From the NCBI RefSeq assembly GCF_030403775.1, contig NZ_JAQMWQ010000007.1:120544-184543 (forward strand): a stretch of 64,000 nucleotides of DNA, read 5' to 3'. Origin of the DNA: Paenibacillus sp. BSR1-1 (lineage in GTDB: Bacteria; Bacillota; Bacilli; Bacillales; Cytobacillaceae). The position numbers were made by a program, and so were the translations under genes. Below the pieces are notes generated by a model. The model made no database searches. It was not told the origin of the DNA and worked only from the letters and a program-made list of their open reading frames with translations. Of the stretch, positions 54,734 through 63,845 are shown piece by piece. Positions within the stretch are counted from its first letter, which is position 1; each line of letters begins with the position of its first letter.

Positions 54734-55481
54734 GCTTTTCAACCAATTTTTTGGTAATAGCTAATAAGGTCCTCACATCTTCCGGATTTGTTTTCCCAGT
54801 TTCTTTATTGATAATAGAAGAATAAACGTGAGGGATAATTTTAGGCACTTTTGCTTCCAAGGCAATATCTAAAATGGTCTCAAAATTATCTAAATCAATT
54901 CCGCCAGTCGGCTCTAACGCAAACCCTTCTTCACCACATGCCTTCGCAACGGCACGGAACTCTTCCTCATGCTTTAAGCCTTTCATTGGGAAGTATTTCA
55001 AGGCCTGTCCACCCATATCCCGGACTAACGCAATTGCTGCTTTGATGGGAACAATAGCAGTTTCACCTGCTGCTGCACTTACAGGACCGGTAGAAATATT
55101 TACATACCCTACTTTTCCTGTTGGAGATACTAAAGAGTTAATCCAGCTATCTTTCTCTCCTAAATTGGCACGAGTTGCACCAACTGCAGGAAACACCTGA
55201 TTGATATGACTTCCCGGATAGTATTTGGCGATTTCCGCTACAACTGCCGCTTGTTTATTATCCCCAGCGCCAAGGCCAATTGATACGGCTTCATCAATTG
55301 CTGCACCGTAATCCTTCATTGCAGTAACGGCAACCTCTACTGTAGGGTAATCCTTGGAAAGCACCCCGACTAGTACATGCCCTTCCGCCGCTTCAAAAAC
55401 TTCAACAGCATTTTCAATGCTATTCGCTAGAACATTTAAGGCGACACGGTTCTGATAAAAACGTTTTTCAATGTTTGTCAT
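54726..55481 (-). CDS. DgaF-like 2-keto-3-deoxy-phosphogluconate aldolase (EF_0839 family)
   Basis: 251 aa. Belongs to the DgaF/EF_0839 family: LKYFPMKGLKHEEEFRAV and EPTGGIDLDNFETILDIAL; the Lys in FPMKG is a good Schiff-base candidate. It would cleave KDPG to pyruvate and glyceraldehyde-3-phosphate. AGGAGG precedes the start, which overlaps the DgaE stop by 4 bases. Confidence 0.85.
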   Translation of the reverse strand: MTNIEKRFYQNRVALNVLANSIENAVEVFEAAEGHVLVGVLSKDYPTVEVAVTAMKDYGAAIDEAVSIGLGAGDNKQAAVVAEIAKYYPGSHINQVFPAVGATRANLGEKDSWINSLVSPTGKVGYVNISTGPVSAAAGETAIVPIKAAIALVRDMGGQALKYFPMKGLKHEEEFRAVAKACGEEGFALEPTGGIDLDNFETILDIALEAKVPKIIPHVYSSIINKETGKTNPEDVRTLLAITKKLVEKHA

Positions 55482-56587
55482 TGTTTGCTTCCTCCTAAAA
55501 TCGCTCTTAGTTGCGCTTCAATTACGTAAATGTCGTCACCCTGTAATGGACGGGGATCAAGATCGAAAAAGCCTTGGCGAATTCCGTAATCACGGGTATA
55601 AATCGCAATTTCACCATTTCTTAGTTTGTCATTTACTTCCTTCGCCGTAGTTTTCGTCACAGCCGGATCGATTTGAATGCGAGCTCTGAAAATGGCACGG
55701 CCAGCTTCGTCCTGAACAATCGTTACTCTTACACCATCAATGGAATCCAGTGACTTGAGAACCTCCAGGCTGGCTTTTTCCTTTTCGCTATTGTCGGTTT
55801 TGACAAAATACTCATCCAAAGCCTGCAATAAGCCAAAGGTTGTTTCTTTGCCGACCTTCATGCTTCGTCCGATACAGTGCAGTTGCACCTTTACCCAATC
55901 GATATATTTTTGTTTTCCGGCCACGATTCCAGACGTCGGACCTTCAATGGCTTTCGAGCCGCTGTAAATCGCTAAGTCAGAAACTTGAACATATTTCTTT
56001 ACGTCTTCCTCTGCAGCTGCATCGACAATCAATGGGACATTGTTCGCTTGCGCCACTTCCCATGCTTCTTCCACCGAAATCATATTTTTTTGAACAGTGT
56101 GGTGGGATTTAACATAAAGAATTGCTGCCGTATTTTCCGTAATGGCATCCGCAATGTGCTCCGCTTTGCCCTCATTGGCATAACCGACTTCCACTAATTT
56201 TCCGCCGCCGAGGAAAACCATCGTTTCCACTGGAGCCCCGTATTGAACGTTATGGCCCTTCAGCATGATGATTTCATTTTTTTGAATTGTTTCTTGGTGG
56301 AGCCTTTCACTTCTTCTTCTATTTCCTTCTGTCACGATTGCCGCAACCGAAAGAGCGATTCCACTCGATGCCGAGTTCACGACAACAGCTGCCTCCGAAT
56401 GAAGGAGCCCAGCGATATGCTGTCCTGCTTTATCGACTAAATCAGCGATTTCAACATAATTCTGCCCGCCTATTTTCATGGCTTCCATAACGGTATCTGT
56501 TGGAGCCGAAACACCTAAAATACTCATCCGGCCGCTAGCATTGATAACCCTTTTTAAGCCATATTTAGCATTCAATGTATTCTCCAT
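55478..56587 (-). CDS. DgaE-like PLP-dependent ammonia lyase (SelA-related)
   Basis: 369 aa. SelA-like fold: RVINASGRMSILG near the N-terminus, HTVQKNMISVEEAW in the middle and the PLP Lys in SGSKAIEGP. DgaE of Salmonella removes ammonia from D-glucosaminate-6-phosphate to give KDPG; here the kinase downstream suggests the substrate may be the free acid. AAGGAG precedes the start; overlaps the amidohydrolase end by 23 bases. Confidence 0.86.
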   Translation of the reverse strand: MENTLNAKYGLKRVINASGRMSILGVSAPTDTVMEAMKIGGQNYVEIADLVDKAGQHIAGLLHSEAAVVVNSASSGIALSVAAIVTEGNRRRSERLHQETIQKNEIIMLKGHNVQYGAPVETMVFLGGGKLVEVGYANEGKAEHIADAITENTAAILYVKSHHTVQKNMISVEEAWEVAQANNVPLIVDAAAEEDVKKYVQVSDLAIYSGSKAIEGPTSGIVAGKQKYIDWVKVQLHCIGRSMKVGKETTFGLLQALDEYFVKTDNSEKEKASLEVLKSLDSIDGVRVTIVQDEAGRAIFRARIQIDPAVTKTTAKEVNDKLRNGEIAIYTRDYGIRQGFFDLDPRPLQGDDIYVIEAQLRAILGGSKQ

Positions 56588-57668
56588 TGATGACCACTCC
56601 TTTTACGACAATTTTCTGTTCCGCCGTTCGTTCTTCTCCTTCAGAATCCATTAGCTTCGTTTCGGAATCCTCTATTGAAAACAGTGTGAGGTTTGCTGGA
56701 TCTCCCAGAGAAATTCTTCCTAGTTCAGGCTTGTTTAACCACTCTGCTGCCTTAACCGTAACGGCATCAATGACCTCTTTTAAGGAATAGCCGAGATACA
56801 AAAATTTAGTAAGTACACTGGCCATATTATACACAGGACCATGCAAGCGATTTTTGCGATAGATATCCGTGCTGATGGTATCAAAGTGAATATCATGGGC
56901 TTTCGCCTGCTCTGCCGTTTGGAAAGAGAAGCTGGCATTCCCATGCCCAACATCTAAATGTACTCCCCGTTTAATTGCATCCAGCAATTTCGGAAGAGGT
57001 TTTCCCGTTTTATCAAATAAATTGTTAGCCTTCCCATTTAAGAAATGGGTGACAATGTCCTTTTTTTCAAGCAAATCGAGGACTTCATTAATATCCGGCG
57101 GTCCGGAACCAATATGAACCATCAGCGGCAGCCCAGTATCCTTTGAAAACTTCCTGGCCACTTTTAATGGTTCGACTCCATTTGGACCGACGACACTTTT
57201 ACTAATCCTCGCTTTTAGTCCGACAATAAAATCTTTGTGTTCGGCTATCGTCTTTTTTAGTGCGTCTTCATCAAGCCATGTAAGGTTTGATAGTTCATCG
57301 ATTCGCTTTAGACCAATTCGTGAAATATTTAAAAAGGCAAAAACATTCGTCTTCGACTTTTTACAGCTTTTCACTAAGTCAGGCAACTGATCAGCGCCTG
57401 TACTTCCGGCATCCACAATCGTTGTTACCCCTGTTTTATAGCCAATTTCATCAACATCATCGCCATACGGCTCAAATTCTGAAAAGGCATGGACATGCAT
57501 ATCAATCCAGCCGCTTGAAATCATTACTTTCTGCTTGAAATCAATGACATTCCCGCTTTTTCCAGTTCCCGCTGGAACAATATTTTGGATTTTTTTATTT
57601 TCTACGATGATGTCAACAGAATTGCCATCAACTAGTTTTACATTTTGTAATACGTAACATTCTTGCAT
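56565..57668 (-). CDS. Amidohydrolase/deacetylase family metallohydrolase (EF_0837 type)
   Basis: 367 aa. Amidohydrolase fold: metal-binding IDMHVHAF, LKARIS (probable carboxylated Lys), VHIGSGPP, VTHFLNGK and DVGHGNASF. Relatives remove acyl groups from amino sugars or amino acids. First gene of the operon, it could free the amine needed by the DgaE-like lyase. I take the ATG at 57668; one three codons upstream is too close to AAAAGG. Confidence 0.85.
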   Translation of the reverse strand: MQECYVLQNVKLVDGNSVDIIVENKKIQNIVPAGTGKSGNVIDFKQKVMISSGWIDMHVHAFSEFEPYGDDVDEIGYKTGVTTIVDAGSTGADQLPDLVKSCKKSKTNVFAFLNISRIGLKRIDELSNLTWLDEDALKKTIAEHKDFIVGLKARISKSVVGPNGVEPLKVARKFSKDTGLPLMVHIGSGPPDINEVLDLLEKKDIVTHFLNGKANNLFDKTGKPLPKLLDAIKRGVHLDVGHGNASFSFQTAEQAKAHDIHFDTISTDIYRKNRLHGPVYNMASVLTKFLYLGYSLKEVIDAVTVKAAEWLNKPELGRISLGDPANLTLFSIEDSETKLMDSEGEERTAEQKIVVKGVVINGEYIEC

Positions 57669-57748
57669 TTCCCTCATCCTTTTCGGTAAACCTAATAAAA
57701 TGGGTACTTGTATTCGGTTTCATCTACTTCTTTTTTTCTTACACGATT

Positions 57749-57777
57749 AGGTTACCACGTATTTTCACTTTGGTCAA
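57749..57777 (-). promoter_or_regulatory. Promoter of the amino-sugar-acid operon
   Basis: TTGACC (57777-57772), 17-bp spacer, TAACCT (57754-57749). Confidence 0.6.
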
Positions 57778-57789
57778 TATAACGTTATA
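57778..57789. promoter_or_regulatory. GntR operator candidate
   Basis: TATAACGTTATA, a perfect 12-bp palindrome that extends almost symmetrically to 18 bp, directly upstream of the -35 box. Confidence 0.5.
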
Positions 57790-57865
57790 ATGTTTGAAGA
57801 TTATATTGTAACTTCTTAAGAAACTTTTCTAATTTATTATTTCTCGAAAAAACAAATGCAAGCAC

Positions 57866-57900
57866 AAAAATGCCCCAAAAAGTTAATTTTGGGGCATTTT
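57866..57900 (-). terminator. Terminator of the LysR gene
   Basis: TGCCCCAAAA / TTTTGGGGCA stem with T-runs on both strands. Confidence 0.85.
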
Positions 57901-57920
57901 ATATTCACAATCCCTAACCA

Positions 57921-58838
57921 CTATTTACCTTTTCTTAAAATTACGGAATGATAGCTATTAAACAATTTTAATGACAAATTCTTGGTGAATTCTTGTGCTT
58001 CATGAATAAATGCATTTATGGCTGGGTTCGCATATTCTGTTGAACGCACCTCAAGCCCTAAATTTTGGTACACTTGCGGATTTAAATAGGAAGCAGTGAC
58101 TTTGGATAAGGTTGAAGGAATGGCCAACTCCGGAAGAATCGTATTTCCAACCCCTTCTTGAACCATAGCCATGATTGTTGCGATGTCACTTACTTCGAAA
58201 TGAGTATTAGGAGATAACCCATGTTCTTTAAAAATGTCTCGAATAATATGACTGCATTCTTTTGGCATGATGAAGGGTTCACCAGCGATATCCCTTACCT
58301 CGATATAGGATTGGTGACTCAACAGGTGGTTTTCTGGTACAAAAACCACCATCTTATCCTGCAGCAAAGGAATAAATTCAAATTCACTTTTCTCTTCCGT
58401 TACCACACCAACATCTACAGCTGATAATTTAAGCCAATTTTTTACTTCCTCATAATTCCCTTCATATAAAACAACTTCTACACCCGGAAACCGTTTTTTA
58501 AAAGAGCTAATCATCCCTGGCAATAGTTTAGCGGACATGCCTGATATACTCCCGATTCTAATCGTTCCTGCTTCAAGTTCTGTGATTCCTGTTGCTTCAT
58601 TGATAATCTTTGTTTTAATCGTGATTAAATCCTTTATCAGGCTGGTGATACGTTCGCCTACTTTTGTTAAGCTGACTCCGTTCCTGTGCCTGTTCAATAG
58701 TTTAATATTCAGTTCTGATTCCAACGCGGCTACAGCTTGACTGACAGCCGATTGTGAAAGCCCGATTTGTTCGCCAGCTTTTGTAAAGCTTTTCGTTTCC
58801 ACTACCTTTAAGAAAACCTCTAATTGAAATAAGGTCAT
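57921..58838 (-). CDS. LysR-family transcriptional regulator
   Basis: 305 aa. Winged helix at the N-terminus (KAGEQIGLSQSAVSQAVAALE) and effector domain (IRIGSISGMSAKLLPGMISSFKK). Divergent from a thioredoxin-like gene; two nested palindromes lie between them. The effector is unknown. Related in layout to CysL/YwfK-type regulators. Confidence 0.87.
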   Translation of the reverse strand: MTLFQLEVFLKVVETKSFTKAGEQIGLSQSAVSQAVAALESELNIKLLNRHRNGVSLTKVGERITSLIKDLITIKTKIINEATGITELEAGTIRIGSISGMSAKLLPGMISSFKKRFPGVEVVLYEGNYEEVKNWLKLSAVDVGVVTEEKSEFEFIPLLQDKMVVFVPENHLLSHQSYIEVRDIAGEPFIMPKECSHIIRDIFKEHGLSPNTHFEVSDIATIMAMVQEGVGNTILPELAIPSTLSKVTASYLNPQVYQNLGLEVRSTEYANPAINAFIHEAQEFTKNLSLKLFNSYHSVILRKGK

Positions 58839-58856
58839 GTGGCACCTCTTTTCGAT

Positions 58857-58893
58857 GTATTAGTATTTACTAATACTTAATATTCAAAGTATT
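58857..58893. promoter_or_regulatory. LysR-type operator candidates, overlapping
   Basis: GTATTAGTA-TT-TACTAATAC (58857-58876) is a perfect 20-bp inverted repeat; TAATACTT-N8-AAGTATTA overlaps it to the right. Confidence 0.65.
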
Positions 58894-58957
58894 AATTTTA
58901 CTTATATCACAACCCGTCATATACTACAATCAAACGATATGAAAGGTGATGAACTTC

Positions 58958-59281
58958 ATGAGTATTTTACAGGCTGAAGGACAGGACATTCTGAAGGAAA
59001 TTCAATCAAGCAAGTCGGTGCTTGTTGATTGCTGGGCCCCATGGTGTCCTCCTTGCAGGTTAATTGGAGCCGTTTTGGAGGAAATCGATCTAGATTTTGA
59101 TTTGAAAATTGTCAAAGTAAATGCGGATGAAAATCCCGAGTTTATCAGCGAGTTTCAAGTACTGGGATTGCCTACCTTATTGCTGTTTCAGGATGGCGAG
59201 CTTGTGGGGAGAATAACGGGTTTCGGACCTAAAGATTCGCTTGTTGGAACCTTAAAGGATTATGGATTACTAGAGTCATGA
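58958..59281 (+). CDS. Thioredoxin-like protein with CPPC active site
   Basis: 107 aa, full thioredoxin fold. The active site is WCPPC (Cys30, Cys33) instead of WCGPC, and the cis-Pro region is LGLPTLLLF. The Gly to Pro change usually raises or lowers redox potential, so it may be a specialised reductase. ATG at 58958 follows AAAGGTGAT. Probably regulated by the divergent LysR protein. Confidence 0.85.
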   Translation: MSILQAEGQDILKEIQSSKSVLVDCWAPWCPPCRLIGAVLEEIDLDFDLKIVKVNADENPEFISEFQVLGLPTLLLFQDGELVGRITGFGPKDSLVGTLKDYGLLES

Positions 59282-59356
59282 GTACTTTTTAATAAGATAG
59301 TTAGGATCAAGAAACCTTTTTTTAAATGCCCGTCACTATCGTTTTTTTGGTAGGGC

Positions 59357-59625
59357 GGGCATTAGAACACTCTCCTAATTCCCTTCTCCTCCATTTTTAT
59401 AGCCGGACGGGCATTAGAAACCTCTCCTAATTCTTCTCTCCTCCACTTTTACAACCGGACGGGCATTAGAAATCTCTCCTAATTCCCCTCTCCTCCACTT
59501 TTACAACCGGACGGGCATTAGAAACCTCTCCTAATTCCCCTCTCCTCCACTTTTACAACCGGACGGGCATTAGAAACCTCTCTTAATTCCCTTCCCCCCC
59601 ACTTCTACAGATGGACGGGCATTAA
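59357..59625. repeat. 52-bp tandem repeat array
   Basis: GGGCATTAGA starts at 59357, 59409, 59461, 59513, 59565 and (as GGGCATTAAG) 59617, exactly 52 bp apart. Each unit has a pyrimidine-rich tract CCTCTCCTAATTCCCCTCTC. An AATGCCCG at 59325 is complementary to the first unit. It fills the spacer 59282-59734; no gene seen in it. Confidence 0.93.
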
Positions 59626-59734
59626 GATGATTAGATTCGCCGGAAGCACAAGTTTTCGTAACAACCATTTTTCTTGATATAATGAAATATGTTTATCAGT
59701 TAACATTTGAGGTGAAGTTGAAATAGAAAACGAA

Positions 59735-60691
59735 TTGGATATCACTCCACAAAAAGGCACGACCTATATATATACTTATGCCCACTATGAGGATGAACGC
59801 TCTCTTTGTGCTTTAGAAATGCGATCATTATTCGGTCAGGATTCAAACTCTAACGTCTTAGAAAGCTCCGTAAAAATTGATCCAAGTCGAAGCCCTTTTA
59901 TTAAGGAAAGAATTTCGGTGAGGTATGAGGCGGAAAACCTTGAGAGCCTATTGAAGCAGATTGAATCTTTTCAACTAAGCGGCGAAACGTTTAAAGTTAC
60001 TTATGTGAAAAACAATGGTCAAGTAAAAAATGAACAGGAAAGCTTCGAAAATCGGCGGGCCATTGAAAGAGAGATTGGTTTACATGTCAATGGGAAAGCA
60101 GATCTTCGCGAGCCCGATCAATTGCTTGGCATTATGTATGTAAACGGAAGATGGATATTCGGAGAGTATGTGAAAAGTGAGTCCATATGGTTTCGGCATC
60201 AACAGAAACCAAATGATTATTCTACTGCTCTAAGTACACGTGTTGCTAGAGCGGTCGTAAATATCGCCATCCCCAATCCAATCGGAGTTAAGGCCATCGA
60301 TCCTTGCTGCGGAATTGGGACCGTCCTTGTGGAAGCATGCTCAATGGGAATTGATATTGTCGGAAGCGACCGAAATCCACTGATTCTCCCTGGAGCACGA
60401 AAAAACTTGGCACACTTTGGACTTTTTGCAGAAATCAATCGAGCCGATATTCGTGATATCACCAAACATTACGATGTAGCTATTATTGATCTGCCATATA
60501 ATTTGTGTTCGGTGATAAACCCAGAAGAACAACTGGAAATGCTCCAAAGTGCACGGAGGTTTGCAAGCAAAGTAGTCGTGGTTACGGTTGAGCCGATCGA
60601 TGAAATCCTTTTAAATGCAGGTTTTACGATAATCGATCGGGCTGTTGCGAAAAAAGGGACATTTATCCGAGAAGTAATTGTATGTACCTGA
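59735..60691 (+). CDS. TRM11-like SAM-dependent RNA methyltransferase
   Basis: 318 aa from a TTG. A C-terminal Rossmann methyltransferase domain has the SAM motif AIDPCCGIGTVLVEACSMGIDIVGSD and the catalytic DLPYNL motif (D/N-P-P-Y type) near residue 250. Relatives modify tRNA guanosines. The start is unclear: GAGGTGA (59709-59715) is too far from the TTG, but seven bases from an in-frame ATA at 59723. Confidence 0.8.
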   Translation: MDITPQKGTTYIYTYAHYEDERSLCALEMRSLFGQDSNSNVLESSVKIDPSRSPFIKERISVRYEAENLESLLKQIESFQLSGETFKVTYVKNNGQVKNEQESFENRRAIEREIGLHVNGKADLREPDQLLGIMYVNGRWIFGEYVKSESIWFRHQQKPNDYSTALSTRVARAVVNIAIPNPIGVKAIDPCCGIGTVLVEACSMGIDIVGSDRNPLILPGARKNLAHFGLFAEINRADIRDITKHYDVAIIDLPYNLCSVINPEEQLEMLQSARRFASKVVVVTVEPIDEILLNAGFTIIDRAVAKKGTFIREVIVCT

Positions 60692-61113
60692 TTAGGACAA
60701 AAGAAATCCGGGAAATTTTGTCGATACGATTTTCGACATTCTTTTCTCCATTTCCCGGGAAAAATCCTTTTGATAAAAGGATTTATTTACTTTCTAATTA
60801 AACGTTTGATTAGTAAGGAATGATGGTAGTACTTGTCGAAGTGTGATTAATTACCGAAGGAATTCCTTTTATCGACCTATTTTTTAATTTTAATAGAAGA
60901 GAAACATTACTGTGTCGACAAAGTTTTGTTTCATTATTATGTTAAAAGACTTTATTTTTAGGCTGCTAAGGCTATTTAATCAAACGTTTAATTAGTTTTT
61001 TTATAGGTGGAAAAAGTCGATGCATGTAAAAATTGAACTTCAAAATCACAAAAAAAGGTATCTAAAAAGACACCCTCTTTTTTTACTTTCCTCAGCTTAT
61101 GTGCCGGCGAATG
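60692..61113. other. Convergent spacer with paired palindromes and 0A-box-like words
   Basis: 422 bp with no convincing ORF. It holds CTAATTAAACGTTTGATTAG (60794-60813) and its near reverse complement at 60976-60995 (19 of 20 matches), several TGTCGAA-like words, a CCGGGAAA/TTTCCCGG hairpin (60709-60760) and the fabF terminator. Confidence 0.55.
61050..61077 (-). terminator. Terminator of fabF
   Basis: Minus strand GGTGTCT-TTTT-AGATACC followed by seven Ts. Confidence 0.75.
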
Positions 61114-62355
61114 TTATTCGGTAAACTTTCTAAAAATCAATGTGGCATTATGACCGCCAAACCCTAATGAGTTTGAAAGAACCACTTGGACATCCTTCTT
61201 CTTTGCCACGTTGGGAACATAATCTAAATCCAATTCCTCATCAGGTGTTTCATAGTTGATGGTTGGGGGAATAATCCCTTCCTTGATCGCTAACAGAGAA
61301 AAAATAGCCTCTAGAGCACCTGTTGCGCCCAGCAGATGGCCTGTCATCGACTTCGTGGAGCTTACAGATAGCGTATAAGCATGTTCTTTAAACACTTCTT
61401 TGATCGCTACCGTTTCATACAAATCATTATAATAAGTGGACGTCCCATGAGCATTAATATAATCGACTTGTTCAGGGGAAATGTCCGCATCGTCTAACGC
61501 TAATTGCATCGCTCGCTGGGCACCTGCTCCGTCTGGTGCGGGTGTTGTTATATGATGGGCATCACCTGTAGCCCCATAGCCTATCAATTCACCATAGATG
61601 CTCGCTCCACGGGCTAAGGCATGTTCTAATTCTTCCAGAATGACAATTCCAGCACCTTCTCCGATGACGAATCCATCACGATTCTTATCAAATGGCCGGC
61701 TGGCAGTTTTCGGGTCTGGATTTTTTGAAAGAGCCGTCATGTTCGAAAATCCTGCAACGGTCATTGCTGTAATCGTTGCTTCTGTACCGCCGGCAATCAT
61801 CATGTCCAGGTCCCCTTTTTGAATAACGCGGAATGCATCCCCGATAGAATTCGCTCCGGACGCACAGGCCGTAACGGAACAATTGTTGATTCCTTTTGCT
61901 CCAAGTTCAATAGATACTTGTCCTGCTGCCATGTCCGGGATAAACATCGGAATCGTAAACGGGTTGACCCTTCTTTGACCTTTTTCAATAAATTTTTGAT
62001 GTTGTTCCTCGAACTCACCTAAACCGCCGATTCCTGATCCAATCCAAACCCCGACCCGTTCAGGTTGAACATCGACACCGATTTGAATGCCTGCATCTTT
62101 TACCGCCATTTTACTTGCAGCCACAGCAAATTGGCTATAGCGGCCCATTCTCCTCGATTCTTTTTTATCCATAAATGCTTCTGGTGCAAAGTCTTTTACT
62201 TCCGCGGCGATTTTGATATCCACTTTTTCCACATCAAATATGGTGGCAGGGCCAATACCTGACACACCACTTTTAATCTTATCCCATGTTGAATGAGCAT
62301 CATTCCCCAAAGGAGTGACTGCTCCAACACCTGTAATCACTACTCTTTTATTCAT
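61114..62355 (-). CDS. fabF: Beta-ketoacyl-ACP synthase II
   Basis: 413 aa. Catalytic Cys164 (TACASG), His in [11 protein letters not shown] and His in [12 protein letters not shown] are all present, so it should elongate acyl-ACP in fatty acid synthesis. No fabH, fabD or acpP is next to it, which suggests a second or relocated copy. GGGAGAGGG precedes the start. Confidence 0.92.
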   Translation of the reverse strand: MNKRVVITGVGAVTPLGNDAHSTWDKIKSGVSGIGPATIFDVEKVDIKIAAEVKDFAPEAFMDKKESRRMGRYSQFAVAASKMAVKDAGIQIGVDVQPERVGVWIGSGIGGLGEFEEQHQKFIEKGQRRVNPFTIPMFIPDMAAGQVSIELGAKGINNCSVTACASGANSIGDAFRVIQKGDLDMMIAGGTEATITAMTVAGFSNMTALSKNPDPKTASRPFDKNRDGFVIGEGAGIVILEELEHALARGASIYGELIGYGATGDAHHITTPAPDGAGAQRAMQLALDDADISPEQVDYINAHGTSTYYNDLYETVAIKEVFKEHAYTLSVSSTKSMTGHLLGATGALEAIFSLLAIKEGIIPPTINYETPDEELDLDYVPNVAKKKDVQVVLSNSLGFGGHNATLIFRKFTE

Positions 62356-62463
62356 TTAATGCCCTCTCCCACTAATTATTCGAAGTATAGTCTCTATATT
62401 TTACCTAATTTATAGTTGTTGGACAAATTGATTAGTTTTGACAGACACTATGTATTAAACATG

Positions 62464-62491
62464 TTGACAAAAAATATAATAGTTCGATAGT
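62464..62491 (+). promoter_or_regulatory. Promoter of the phzF gene
   Basis: TTGACA (62464-62469), 16-bp spacer, GATAGT (62486-62491). Confidence 0.6.
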
Positions 62492-62526
62492 GTTTGGTTA
62501 ACAAATGAACCAGGGGGAAATGAAGC

Positions 62527-63426
62527 ATGAAATCAGTGACAGTTTATCATTATGATGCCTTTAGTACAGAACCTAATAAAGGAAATCCAGCGGGGGTAGT
62601 TTTTTACGGAGACGACCTGACAGATAACGAAATGCAAGAAATAGCCTTTAAAGCAGGCTTTAATGAAACAGCTTTTATCATGAATTCGGATGCAGCTGAT
62701 CTTAGAATCCGTTATTTTACACCTGGCCATGAGATGGACCTTTGCGGCCATGGGACAATGGCATCCATCTATGCTTTAAAAAAGAAGGGATTACTAAAGC
62801 AAAAAGATCCCTTAACAATCGAAACACTTGCAGGTATTTTGCCCATAAAGATTGATGCCCTTTCAGATGCTGACATTCAGATTACAATGAAGCAGGCCTC
62901 ACCACAATTTGCGGATTTTACAGGACCAGTAGAAGCTTTAGCTGACTCAATTGGGCTGGTTAAAGAAGATATTGATGACACTTTGCCCATCCTATATGGC
63001 AGTACAGGTGTCTGGACTTTATTGCTTCCAATAAAAAAACTCGAGACCTTTAAAAAGATGAAGCCGAATAATGAGTTATTCCCTTCTCTGTTAAAGGAAA
63101 GGCCCAAAGCATCACTTCATCCCTTTTGCTTAGAAACGTATGATGCGAATGCCCATATGCATGCCCGGCACTTTTCCTCCCCTTATTCCGGAACAATCGA
63201 GGACCCTGTAACTGGCACTGCTTCAGGAGTGATGGGAGCTTATTTTGCCTCTTACATAAACAGCCATTTTGAAAAAACGTTAGAACTCTTGGTAGAACAG
63301 GGTCAGGAAATGGATAAGGATGGCCGGGTAATGGTTCATGTTACGAAAAATAAAGATCAATTTGATATTGAAATCACTGGAAGTGCGGTTTACGTTAAAG
63401 ATTTTGAAGTGAGACTTATAGATTAA
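62527..63426 (+). CDS. PhzF-family isomerase/epimerase
   Basis: 299 aa, diaminopimelate-epimerase-like two-lobe fold. Motifs: [16 protein letters not shown] at the N-terminus, the catalytic-Glu region AGFNETAFI (about 40-48), [13 protein letters not shown] (about 68-80), and [15 protein letters not shown]. Members catalyse isomerisations; the substrate is unknown. AGGGGG precedes the start. Confidence 0.85.
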   Translation: MKSVTVYHYDAFSTEPNKGNPAGVVFYGDDLTDNEMQEIAFKAGFNETAFIMNSDAADLRIRYFTPGHEMDLCGHGTMASIYALKKKGLLKQKDPLTIETLAGILPIKIDALSDADIQITMKQASPQFADFTGPVEALADSIGLVKEDIDDTLPILYGSTGVWTLLLPIKKLETFKKMKPNNELFPSLLKERPKASLHPFCLETYDANAHMHARHFSSPYSGTIEDPVTGTASGVMGAYFASYINSHFEKTLELLVEQGQEMDKDGRVMVHVTKNKDQFDIEITGSAVYVKDFEVRLID

Positions 63427-63506
63427 AATCGTTTATGATTACATGTAGTTTCAGAATAAATAAGCCGCAGTCAGGAGTTGACTCCCTTATCTGCGGCTTT
63501 TGGTTT

Positions 63507-63845
63507 TTAATCCTTTTCAATACTTTCTATTATCTTCATAACTAATGGGCTTGTATGTTCAGGCAGTTCTTGAATTGGGAAAAATCCGGCATCAATCGTT
63601 TCCTGCCCATCAATTTTGAGAGTATTATTCTTAATATCTTTTGAAAAATAGGCAATTGTAACAGGATAGAATTCATCTCCATTTTCCAGCTTTCGAAAAT
63701 ACTGTTTACCTGAAAAAACAGCGGTTAATTTCAGCTGGCCGATTTCAATACCAGTCTCCTCCAACACCTCTCTTCTTGCTGCTTCTTCTGCGGATTCTCC
63801 TAGTTCTAACAATCCGCCTGGAAGTGTCCAGATTCCTGGACTTAA
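63507..63845 (-). pseudogene. NUDIX hydrolase, 5' end lost to an IS insertion
   Basis: Homology begins at GIWTLPGGLLELGESAEEAARR; the Nudix box GGLLELGESAEEAARREVLEETG is intact. Typical proteins have about 40 residues more before it (first strands of the fold). Upstream, the same frame continues only into IS-derived sequence, where it finds an ATG at 63911 but encodes unrelated residues. Probably inactive or abnormal. Confidence 0.7.

Noticed and set aside
18486..59625. CRISPR arrays
   Set aside because: The repeats are direct tandem units with no spacers and no cas genes.
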